The translations under genes were made by a program, and so were the position numbers. A stretch of DNA of 12,460 bases. Source: Acidimicrobiales bacterium (lineage in GTDB: Bacteria; Actinomycetota; Acidimicrobiia; Acidimicrobiales; RAAP-2). The notes below the pieces were generated by a model, which worked only from the letters and a program-made list of their open reading frames with translations, was not told the origin of the DNA and did not search any database. The DNA is taken from contig JADGOF010000031.1 in assembly GCA_017883105.1 (NCBI GenBank), positions 1 through 12,460 on the forward strand. The letters run 5' to 3'. Numbering within the stretch: position 1 is the first letter of the stretch; each line of letters starts with the position of its first letter. Below, in pieces: positions 1-8,200 of the stretch.

Positions 1-1859
1 TGGCGGTTGAACTCGAGCACCCGACCTTCGCCCGGAGGGTTGTAGTCGGTCATGAGGTAGAGATCGGGACCGAGCTGCTGGGGGTCCGACGGGTAGTTGA
101 CAGTGGGCATCTGCACGGTCCATACGAGTCGGCCGGCCTGGGTGTACTCGTCGATCCACGAGCCGTTGATCTCCGACACGAGGAGGTCGCCGTTGGCGAG
201 CGGCGTGTCGCCGTTGGGGTAGGCGATGGAGGTGGGGGGATTGTGGGCGTCGGCCCCGTTGCCGATCTGGCTGATGGGCTGTCCTTGTGGAGAGATGAAC
301 AGGATGCGGTTGTTGGAAGCATCGGCCACGGTGATCGTGCCCGACTTCAGCAGGTACGCGTCGTCCGGTTGGTTCAGGTAGCCGGCGGCCGCCCCGGGAG
401 ATCCGGGATGGCCGTACTGCCACAGGACCTTGCCCGACGGGTAGCCGATCTCCACGATGGTGTGGTTGTCCTCCTGGTTGGAGATGATCCCCGTGCCCCC
501 TCTGATGAAGAACGAATCGTCGGGGAAGTAGAAGCCGCCGGGGGGGGCCGGCATGGTGGGCGACGGATACTGCCAGGTGATGGCCCGAGCGGAATCGATG
601 GCCACCAGGCGGTCGTTGCCACGGTCGGCGATGAGCAGGGTACCTACGTAGGGTGCGCCCGCCCCCGGGCTGCCGGCCGGGCCTCCGTACCGGCTCGGAC
701 GGAGTGAGATGACCGATTGCAGCGTGCCTGATGCCATCCCGGCTTCATCGTTGCCCGACTGGGCGGCCACCTCGCCGCCCACCAGGTAGCCGACGGCCCC
801 ACTACCCGATCCCACGGTGGCATAGCCGCCAAACGCATCGGCCTGGGGCAGCAGTCCGGCGGCAAGGACCTTGTGGGTGGCGGGGACGAACGCATCGATC
901 TGCGTCAGTGTGTCGCCCCCGGGGACCTGTCCACCCGCCACGTAGATGGTCCCGTCGATCAGAAAGGCCGCCGCTCCGTACATCGCTTGGGGCAGATGGC
1001 CGATGACTGAGGCCTTGCGGGTTGCCGGGTCGATCATCTGGATGTCATCGGTGGCGGTCGTGGTCGCCCCCGGGGATTCGGTCTGCCCGCCGAAGGCGAA
1101 GATGACACCGGCGTCAGCCACTACGGCCGGATAGCGCACGGGCACGCTGAGACGGGCCACTTCGGCGAAGTGGGTCCCATCAGTGGTGGACAGCACGCCC
1201 GGCAGATAGGTGGTGCCGTCATAGCCACCCACGATGTAGGTGGTGGCGGCACCATGCCCGCCGCGAGGAGTCACGGTCGTGGTGGCGGAATCGGAACGAG
1301 GCTGGGGGAGTTGGCCGACCACCGCGCCGATGCCCCCGGGTTGGGGTGGGATGGACGGCGAAGCAATGGACTGGACCGCCGGGACCGTGTCGGGCGAACC
1401 TCCTCCGAAGACGAAGGTCCGGTGGTTCACTGTGGCCGCGGCGGCATCGTGCACCGGGTTGGCCAATGCGCCAGCCACGGTGTTGGCACCGTTGGAAGGC
1501 AACACGATGGAGACGGTGGAGACCGACGTTCCCGAGGGAGCCAGGCCACCGAGCACGGTGAGCCCGTCTCCGTTGGCGACCACGGACTCGCGGGACAACG
1601 GCGTCGCCAGTTGCCATGGCTCGATGCCGGCTTCGATGGAGGCGGGTCCGCTGGATCTGCCCGCCTTTCCGACCGGCGGGACGGTGGTCGCGGTGGCGCC
1701 GCCGACGACATGGGCTTGCGTCGTGGATGTGGTGGAGGTGCCACCTGAGCAGGATGCAAACGAGATGCCGGCGACGAGGAGGATCACCAGAGTGGTGATG
1801 GTGGCCGCCCGCCTGCGTTGGCGGCGGATGCGACGTGTCCGTTGGGCCTGGCGTTCCAC
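1..1859 (-). CDS. Kelch plus NHL/PQQ-like double beta-propeller lipoprotein (C-terminus beyond window)
   Basis: An uninterrupted reading frame of 619 codons runs off the left edge, so the C-terminus is missing. I chose the GTG start at 1859: the frame has a stop at about 1961-1963, no ATG or GTG lies between them, and AAGGA sits 4 bases upstream. Residues 1-17 are very basic (many Arg). A hydrophobic stretch (about 18-35) ends at SFASC, so Cys37 is a possible lipidation site, although Phe at -3 is not ideal for a lipobox. A Thr/Ser-rich linker follows. Glycine-pair strand motifs typical of Kelch blades recur near residues 102, 153 (FVFGGG), 212 (YIVGGYDG), 255 (FAFGGQ), 307 (IYVAGGQ) and 360 (YLVGGE), about 50 residues apart, which suggests six blades. 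From about residue 400 the pattern changes to NHL/PQQ-like blades (LLIADRGNDRLVAID, ITVADASNNRILFIS, DEYTQAGRLVWTV). This is probably an exported, membrane-anchored binding or scaffold protein; the ligand is unknown. It may be co-transcribed with the upstream MBL hydrolase, 114 bases away. Confidence 0.85.
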   Translation of the reverse strand, partial: MERQAQRTRRIRRQRRRAATITTLVILLVAGISFASCSGGTSTTSTTQAHVVGGATATTVPPVGKAGRSSGPASIEAGIEPWQLATPLSRESVVANGDGLTVLGGLAPSGTSVSTVSIVLPSNGANTVAGALANPVHDAAAATVNHRTFVFGGGSPDTVPAVQSIASPSIPPQPGGIGAVVGQLPQPRSDSATTTVTPRGGHGAATTYIVGGYDGTTYLPGVLSTTDGTHFAEVARLSVPVRYPAVVADAGVIFAFGGQTESPGATTTATDDIQMIDPATRKASVIGHLPQAMYGAAAFLIDGTIYVAGGQVPGGDTLTQIDAFVPATHKVLAAGLLPQADAFGGYATVGSGSGAVGYLVGGEVAAQSGNDEAGMASGTLQSVISLRPSRYGGPAGSPGAGAPYVGTLLIADRGNDRLVAIDSARAITWQYPSPTMPAPPGGFYFPDDSFFIRGGTGIISNQEDNHTIVEIGYPSGKVLWQYGHPGSPGAAAGYLNQPDDAYLLKSGTITVADASNNRILFISPQGQPISQIGNGADAHNPPTSIAYPNGDTPLANGDLLVSEINGSWIDEYTQAGRLVWTVQMPTVNYPSDPQQLGPDLYLMTDYNPPGEGRVLEFNR

Positions 1860-1863
1860 GGTT

Positions 1864-1868
1864 TCCTT
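1864..1868 (-). promoter_or_regulatory. Ribosome binding site deciding a GTG start
   Basis: On the minus strand AAGGA stands four bases before the GTG at 1859. It supports a GTG start for the propeller lipoprotein, which has no in-frame ATG between the upstream stop and this point. Confidence 0.6.
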
Positions 1869-1954
1869 ATCTGCGGCGTCATACCGGACGATGCCGTCGG
1901 GTCGGGCTGATGGCGGCGGAGCACAGAGCCGGCGACCGGGCTGACGCCCTTCAC

Positions 1955-1971
1955 CGGATTACCGCAATCCG
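1955..1971 (-). terminator. Inverted repeat just after the MBL hydrolase stop
   Basis: CGGATT and AATCCG flank a 5-base spacer, two bases past the TAA stop (1974-1976) of the metallohydrolase. No U-run follows on either strand, so it may be a weak or processing hairpin, or an operator for the downstream lipoprotein gene, rather than a true intrinsic terminator. Confidence 0.3.
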
Positions 1972-1973
1972 TA

Positions 1974-3032
1974 TTAGCGGCCCGTCATGAAGAATAGTGC
2001 CGGTTCGCTGCCCTCCCGGTGGATCCGATCATGCAATTCCAGCAACACGCAGTGTGCCAGGGTCTCGCCGTTGGCCTGTCGTTGCATGAACGGCTCGATC
2101 TCATCCCACGGTCGTGACCAGTGCAGCTTCAAGGTGATGTCCCAGGCGGTCGAGCCGGGGTGCTCGGTGAGCACCTTTTCGATCTCCTCGAGCCGGTCGG
2201 CATGGTGGGCGATGATCTCCTCGAGCCGTCCCTGGAGATCGGCGAAGCGATACTCATGGGCGGGCAGCACCTCTTCGGTCCCCAGGTTCTGCACCTTCAG
2301 CAGGGACTCGAGGAAGTCTCCCAGCGGGTTGGGGAACTGCTGGGTGTGCACCGAGATGTTCGGCGTGATCCGGGGGAGGACGTGGTCGCCCGAGATGAGC
2401 AGCTTGTCCCGGTCGCTGCAGAAACAGACATGGCCGGGGGAGTGTCCCGGCGTCCAGATGGTGCGCAGCGACCACCCGGGAAGCTCGATCTGCTTGCCGT
2501 CCTCGAAGAGGACGTCCGGTTCGGCCATGGTCACCATCGACTTCATGACCATGGAGGCAAAGGCCAGGTCGGGCAGTTTGTCCTCGGGCACGCCGGAGTC
2601 GGCCAGGAAGTGGAACATGTTGGCGAGCAGCTCGTCGGTATTGCCGTAACGGGACTCGAGCATCACCGCGTCCGCCGGGTGGAGCCCGATCCATGCCCCG
2701 GATGCCTCACGGACCCGGCCGGCCAATCCGTAGTGGTCGGGATGGATGTGGGTGACCATTACCGCACGGACGTCGCCCATGGTCCCGCCCGCGGCGGCCA
2801 GTCCGTCGCTCAGCGCCTTCCATGCCTCGTCGGTGTCCCATCCGGCATCGACCAAGGCCACACCACCGCCGTCGAGCTCCAGGGCGTAGACGAGTACGTA
2901 CCGCAACGGGTTGTCGGGAATGGGAACGGGGATCGACCACAGGCCCGGTCGGACCTGCTCGACCGGTGGCAGCACCTTCTTCTCCCACGCCTCCTTCTGC
3001 AGCTTTCCGGTGACGACGACCACGACAGGCAC
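1974..3032 (-). CDS. MBL-fold metallohydrolase (metallo-beta-lactamase superfamily)
   Basis: About 352 residues from a GTG start at 3032. The superfamily metal ligands are all visible: HIHPDH (H95, H97, D99, H100), the histidine of GHSPGH (about 197-201), the aspartate of ISGDH (D216) and the histidine of LPAHEY (H259). They make up the two-zinc site used by hydrolases such as glyoxalase II-like thioesterases, lactonases and beta-lactamases. The C-terminal region, rich in Glu and His (ADRLEEIEKVL), is a helical extension seen in many actinobacterial members. The substrate cannot be read from sequence. No signal peptide is seen, so it is probably cytoplasmic. The start is uncertain: the frame stays open to an ATG at 3167, but those 45 residues look non-coding. 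GTG at 3023 and at 2975 (GGGAG six bases upstream) are alternatives. It is divergent from the PAS-GGDEF-EAL gene and lies upstream of the lipoprotein gene on the same strand. Confidence 0.9.
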   Translation of the reverse strand: MPVVVVVTGKLQKEAWEKKVLPPVEQVRPGLWSIPVPIPDNPLRYVLVYALELDGGGVALVDAGWDTDEAWKALSDGLAAAGGTMGDVRAVMVTHIHPDHYGLAGRVREASGAWIGLHPADAVMLESRYGNTDELLANMFHFLADSGVPEDKLPDLAFASMVMKSMVTMAEPDVLFEDGKQIELPGWSLRTIWTPGHSPGHVCFCSDRDKLLISGDHVLPRITPNISVHTQQFPNPLGDFLESLLKVQNLGTEEVLPAHEYRFADLQGRLEEIIAHHADRLEEIEKVLTEHPGSTAWDITLKLHWSRPWDEIEPFMQRQANGETLAHCVLLELHDRIHREGSEPALFFMTGR

Positions 3033-3276
3033 GGTACACGGCGCATCCAGCGAGGCGTGCCGGTCAAATCCTTGAACTGCGGCAATCGAGTGCCTACCAT
3101 GACACTCAAACAACACGCCCTCACGATGAGCCGTGTGCCACGGAAACCGGGTGGAACGAGGAATCATGGTGGATCATCTCGGGCGTTGGTATCTCGGAGT
3201 GACGTGTCTCGACCCGCGGTGAATTCATTGCGGTGTCGACGAGAGATCAGCTCCGCACCATCGAGTGTGCGTTCGC

Positions 3277-3280
3277 GGAG
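3277..3280 (+). promoter_or_regulatory. Ribosome binding site fixing the GGDEF-EAL start
   Basis: GGAG lies five bases before the ATG at 3286. An in-frame GTG at 3265 would add seven residues (MCVRGVI), but this spacing favours 3286. Confidence 0.6.
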
Positions 3281-3285
3281 TGATC

Positions 3286-4995
3286 ATGGTCGTTGAGCGG
3301 ACGGACCCGGGTTCGTCGCCGGAACCCTGCGCCACGGCCGAGCGGTTCCTGCAGATGGTGATGGTGTGTCCCGACGCATTCCTTGAAGTTAGTGATGCCG
3401 GCGTGGTCACCGAGTGGAACCCCCGAGCCGAGGAGCTGTTCGGATGGCGACGGGACGAAGTGGTCGGACATCCCATTGTCGAGACCCTGGTGCCGCCCGG
3501 ACTGGGGGATTCTCCGTTACGCCACAGCGGTAGGGAGGGACGCCTCAGGTTCGAACTGGCGCACCGGGCCGGCCACCGGGTGGCCGCCGAGGGTCTGCTC
3601 TTTATCACCGGTGACGGCTCCGATCGCGGCATCGGCACGTTTCTCTACGGCCTCGACAATGCCGTAGACCCGATCGAGGGCCTTTCGGATGCCTACCGGT
3701 ATGACCCGTTGACCGGGCTCCCCAACAGAGAGCTGTTCGGCTGCCAGCTGTCCTGCGTGGTGGCCAGAACCCAGGGGGTGGCCGGTTCGGTGGCCGTGGT
3801 GTTGCTCGATCTCGACCGGTTCAAGGCCATCAACAACACCATGGGTCACGACGCGGGTGACCGCATCCTCGTGTCGGTGGCCGATCGGCTGCGGCGCGTC
3901 GCCGGCGATGCCGAACTCGTCGCGCGTTTCGGGGGCGATGAGTTCCTTGCCCTGTTCCAGACGGCGTCCGGTACCGCCCAGCAGAAGGCGGCGGACTTCA
4001 TCGAACGGATGCGGGCCGCTATGACCGAGCCGTTCGACGTGGAGGGGAGTGAGGTCTTTCTCGACGCCTCGTTCGGCGTGGCTCTCAACACCTTCGGCGT
4101 CGACGCCGCCGGGTCCCTGCTCTCCAACGCCGAGGCGGCCATGTACCAGGCCAAGCGCCGGGGTGGTTCCAGTGTGGAGACCTTCGGCGAGGCCATGCGT
4201 CTCGAGCTGCTCGACCGAATGGCCACCGAACACTCGCTGCACCGGGCCCTCGAACGCAGCGAGCTGATGCTCCACTATCAACCGGTGGTGGAGATCGACG
4301 GCATCACCACGGTGGGGGTGGAGGCCCTCATCCGGTGGCAACACCCCGACCAGGGACTGGTCTCGCCCTACCGGTTCATCCCGGTGGCGGAGGAGAGCGG
4401 CCTGATCATCCCCATCGGGGCGTGGGTGCTCGAAGAGGCCTGTCACCAACTGCGCGACTGGCACCACCAGGGCCCGACCGGGCCGCAGGGCTCGGTCGAG
4501 GTCAATCTGTCCGCCCGCCAGATCGACAACCCACAGATCGTCCGGACCGTCGAGGAGATCCTCTCCCGCACCGGCCTGCCGCCTGAGCACCTGACCCTCG
4601 AGATCACCGAGAGCGCCCTGATGAAGGACGCGGGATCGGCTCTCCAGGTCCTGCGGGCCCTGAAGGAGATCGGGGTGCTGCTGGCCATCGATGACTTCGG
4701 CACCGGCTACTCGTCGCTCAGCTACCTGCAGCGCTTCCCGTTGGACGTCTTGAAGGTGGACCGGTCCTTCGTCGAAGAGCTCGGCGTGAGCTCGGAGGGG
4801 GAGAAGATCGTCTCCGCGGTGATCAAACTGGCCCACGCCCTCGGGCTCAAGGTGGTGGCCGAAGGGGTGGAGACCACCCAGCAGCTGGAGGTGTTGCGGT
4901 CGCTCGAGTGCGACTATGCCCAGGGATTCCTGTTCTCGAGGCCGGTGCCGGCAGCCGATCTGATCGCCGCCTTCGGACTGCAGATGAGTGCCTGA
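3286..4995 (+). CDS. PAS-GGDEF-EAL cyclic-di-GMP turnover protein
   Basis: A complete gene of 569 residues. Domain order: PAS sensor (about 18-128, with the core VVTEWNPRAEELFGW), GGDEF diguanylate cyclase (about 140-300) and EAL phosphodiesterase (about 318-560). No membrane segment is seen, so it is a soluble sensor-enzyme. The GGDEF motif is intact at 216-220 (RFGGDEF), preceded by the DLDRFKAIN metal-site segment. The inhibitory RxxD I-site normally sits five residues upstream; here that position reads GDAE, so feedback inhibition by product is probably absent. The EAL site looks complete: E346 of EAL, N407 (VNLSARQ), E439 (LEITES), D469 and D470 (IDDFGTGYSSL), K490 (LKVDRSF), E526 (AEGVET) and Q546 (YAQGF). 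Both activities are therefore possible, with the PAS signal perhaps setting the balance. The PAS ligand is unknown. It is transcribed divergently from the MBL hydrolase and convergently with the phosphoesterase. Confidence 0.97.
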   Translation: MVVERTDPGSSPEPCATAERFLQMVMVCPDAFLEVSDAGVVTEWNPRAEELFGWRRDEVVGHPIVETLVPPGLGDSPLRHSGREGRLRFELAHRAGHRVAAEGLLFITGDGSDRGIGTFLYGLDNAVDPIEGLSDAYRYDPLTGLPNRELFGCQLSCVVARTQGVAGSVAVVLLDLDRFKAINNTMGHDAGDRILVSVADRLRRVAGDAELVARFGGDEFLALFQTASGTAQQKAADFIERMRAAMTEPFDVEGSEVFLDASFGVALNTFGVDAAGSLLSNAEAAMYQAKRRGGSSVETFGEAMRLELLDRMATEHSLHRALERSELMLHYQPVVEIDGITTVGVEALIRWQHPDQGLVSPYRFIPVAEESGLIIPIGAWVLEEACHQLRDWHHQGPTGPQGSVEVNLSARQIDNPQIVRTVEEILSRTGLPPEHLTLEITESALMKDAGSALQVLRALKEIGVLLAIDDFGTGYSSLSYLQRFPLDVLKVDRSFVEELGVSSEGEKIVSAVIKLAHALGLKVVAEGVETTQQLEVLRSLECDYAQGFLFSRPVPAADLIAAFGLQMSA

Positions 4996-5229
4996 CCCTG
5001 TTGGCGTTGTCCGCTCTGTCGGAAACGTGGGATGTGGACCCGTGACCCCTGGCATCTCCGCACCGTCTACAGGTCCTGTCCCCGCCGACCTCCCCGTAGC
5101 TTCGAGAGGAGAGATCGAGGCCGGAGCAGCTGGGTATCCCACCATGGGCACAGGGTAGGGAAGCTCCTGTCACCGAATGCTCCACTGACTCGGCAGCACC
5201 GAATTCGGAGGCCTCTGCGCACGAGGACT

Positions 5230-5255
5230 GGCCCGCAACGTCTAGCTCGCGGGCC
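5230..5255 (-). terminator. Hairpin spanning the phosphoesterase stop codon
   Basis: GGCCCGC and GCGGGCC form a 7-bp stem around a 12-base loop that contains the TAG stop (5242-5244). It lies in the 246-base gap between two convergent genes and could end transcription from either side, but neither strand shows a U-tract. The rest of the gap (4996-5229) shows no gene or clear site. Confidence 0.35.
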
Positions 5256-8200
5256 TGAAGAAGGCGATGCCTGCCGCCCAGTACATTGCGCTGGCGAATG
5301 TTCCCGAGAAGCTCTGCGTGCTCGGCGCCCCGAGAAGCTGGTAGCCGGTGGTCACCGTGGTGACGGTGCCGGTTGTCGTCTGCTGGGGTTGCACGGCGTA
5401 GCCAGGCGTCGTCACTGAGATCGGTTGGATGTTGCCGTGCCCGGCGATGAACCCGACTGCGAGCTCGTTGGGGACGGTCAGGGCAGCGCTACCCGAACTC
5501 GCCGCGGTTCCCGTGCTGGAGGAACCGGCCGAGACGTCGAGCGGGTTGGTGGTCGCAATGCCGGAGAACTCCTGGACCCCGAACGCGATCGACGCCGCCG
5601 ATGCCATGTGCACGGTCACCGTCCTCGCTGAGGCGGCGTTGGTCGAATACCACATTTCGCCATTCGAGTAGTGGCCTGCGACGTCAAAGGCGCCGATTAG
5701 GGCCCAGGTGTTGCCCGCCGAGTCGGTCACGGCGGTGATGTGGTTGGTGGCACCGGTGTACTCACTGGCCGAGAGCACGAGCAGACCCCCAGGGGTGGTG
5801 GTCGAGGGGAACGTGCCGGTAAGCGAGGTTGCGGCGCTGGACTCGGTCGCGCCAGTGGACTGGACGAGGAGAGGAGTCGAGCCGTTGGTGACGGTCAGGG
5901 ATACCGGGGTCGAGTGCACCGCCGACGCTCCGGTGCCGGTCACAGTGACGGGCGAGGTCCCGGCCGGCGTCGAGGTCAACGTGGTGACGATCATCGTCGC
6001 GCCCTGCCCCGAATTGATCGAAGAGGGGTTGAACGACACCGTGGTGCCCGCCGGTGCCCCCGTGGCACTCAATGCCACCGATTGAGCGCCGCCGCTGGTG
6101 ACGGCGGTGCTGATCGTGGCGGTGGTGGCCGAGCCGGCTGCCACGGTGAGGGAGCCGGGCACGGCGGCGAGGGAGAAGTCGTTGGGAGCTGGCGGTGAAG
6201 CCGACTTGAAAAGGGCGAGGCCGGCGGCCCAGTACATGGCGACCGGAAAGCTGCCGCTGAAGGTCTGGGCCCCGACGGCGCCGAGGACCTGGTAACCGCT
6301 TGCGACCGAGGTGGCGCTGGGGCTGGTGGTGGTCTGCTGGGGCTGCATGGCGTAACCGGGTGTGGTCGATGCGATCACTTCCGTGTTGGCGTGCCCGGCG
6401 ATGAACCCGACGGCGAGATCGCCTGGGGTCGTGGGGGTGACCTGGCCCGAAGTTGCCGTCCTGCTGCTGGCCGCAGCCCCGGTCGACCTGTCGAGGGGGC
6501 TGGTCGTCGCTACGCCGCTGAACTCCTGCAATCGGAGAGCGACGGTGGTGGCGCCGGTGGTCACTGTCACGCTGCCCACCGAGGCGGCGTTCGGCGCGTA
6601 CCACAGCTCGCCGTCGGAGTTGGCACCAGAGACCGCATACGCGCCCACCCTGGTCCACGTGTTCTTTCCGTCGTTGACGGCGGTGATCGGCTTGCTCGTG
6701 CCGGTGAACACGCCGGAGGAGAGCACCAACAGATCGCCTGGTGTGGTCGGGGTGGGGAAGGTGACCGTGGTGGTGGACGAGCCGGCAGTCTGCACCAGGG
6801 CGGGTGCTGCTGACCCTGCCGGCGTGGTGACACTGAACGTGGTGCTCACCGGAGAGGTATTGCCGGCGCCGTCCCGCGCAGCGACGGCGTACCGGTAGGT
6901 CGTGGAGGGCGCCACGGTCGAGTCGCGGTAGGTGGTGGCAGGTCCCGAGGTCGAGGCGATGGGTGTGCCGTCCCGGGAGATGTCGTACCCGGCGACGCCC
7001 GTGTTGTCACTCGACCCGGTCCACGACAGGTCGACCTCGTCGATGGACGCGGCAGCCTCGGTGAGGTCGGTGGGGGTGGACGGCGGCGAGGTGTCCACCG
7101 TCCAGCCGGCCACCGCCGGCGTGGGGTCGGTTCCCGAAGAGGTGGAGGCGGCCACCGCAAAGGTGTGCGGACCGGCAGCGAGGCCGGTGTAGGAGATCGG
7201 ACTGGTGCACGCGGTATCGGCCGCGCCATCGAAGCGGCAGGTGAACGTGGCGCCGACCGGAGAGGAGTGGAAGGCCACCGTGGCGCTTGTCGATGCCGTG
7301 AATCCGCTGGGCGCACTGTCGATCACCGTGTCCGGCGCCGAGGGGCCCGTCGCAAAGGTGTAAGTCTGCTCGTCGAAGGTCCGGCCGGTCGAGTCGGTCG
7401 GCGTGACGGTCACCTGGCCGCCATTCACCGTGACCAGAAGGAACTCGAAGACGTTGGCGTTGGATGCCGGCTTCGGTGCCCGGCAGGACGATCCGGACCC
7501 GAGCGCGTAGGCGTCGAATGCGCTGCAACCACTGATGCTGCCGAGCTGGGCACCGCCACCGCCGGTGACATAGCTGACGAGTGGCTTGCCCGGGATCTGG
7601 GGGTAGTTTCGCTCGTACTGGTGCGCATGTCCGTTGAAAGCGATCCCGACGTTGTTGTTGGCGAGCAGGCCCTCCAGGCCGCTTGGGCCGTCAAGGTAGG
7701 TGTCCGAACCCTGGCTGGAACTGTCGGCGTGGAGGGGATAGTGGAGGAACGCGAACTTGACCGGCGTCCCCGCGTTTGCGGCGAGGTCGGCCCGGAGCCA
7801 CTGGAGCTCCGCTCCGCAGGGCCCGCAACCCGAAACCGGGCCATTCCAGTGCGCCAGGTAGCCGCCCTGATTGTCGGCCCAGGCGGCCTCCAGCACGTAG
7901 AAGCGAGCGGAACCCCAGTTGAACGCGTACCACGAGCTCGGATAGTTCTGGGCACCGGACTGAGTCGAGATGCAGCAGTACGACTCCTGGCTGTGGCGGC
8001 CACCCGACGTCTGGGTAGCAGTCGGCGCCGGGAAGTTCTGTAGATACGGCAGATTGACGGTGAATCCATGGTTGCCCTCTGCTGCGAAGAACGGGCGGCT
8101 CCCGACCTTGGGTAGATACTGCGGCGGGAATACGTTGCCCTGGGTGAGGTCGCCGTACTGGGTCTCGCTGCCGGCATTCTGTTCATTGTCACCAGTGGAA

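Noticed and set aside
1240..1944. 234-codon open frame on the plus strand
   Set aside because: It overlaps the propeller lipoprotein, whose frame shows periodic Kelch motifs and a signal sequence. The plus-strand product is low-complexity Arg, Ala and Gly.
3033..3167. 45-residue N-terminal extension of the MBL hydrolase to an ATG at 3167
   Set aside because: It has no Shine-Dalgarno sequence, the composition is unlike the rest of the protein, and the family normally begins near the VLPPVEQVRPGLW segment.
2121..3296. 391-codon open frame on the plus strand
   Set aside because: It is antisense to the MBL hydrolase, which carries all metal ligands; the plus-strand translation has no recognisable motif.
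3517..5151. 544-codon open frame on the minus strand
   Set aside because: It is antisense to the PAS-GGDEF-EAL gene, whose catalytic motifs are intact. The translation is rich in Gly, His and Gln with no domain, which is a GC-bias shadow.
4996..5241. Cyclic-di-GMP riboswitch near the GGDEF-EAL gene
   Set aside because: The gap is at the 3' ends of two convergent genes, and I see no conserved riboswitch core there or in the 3033-3285 divergent gap.
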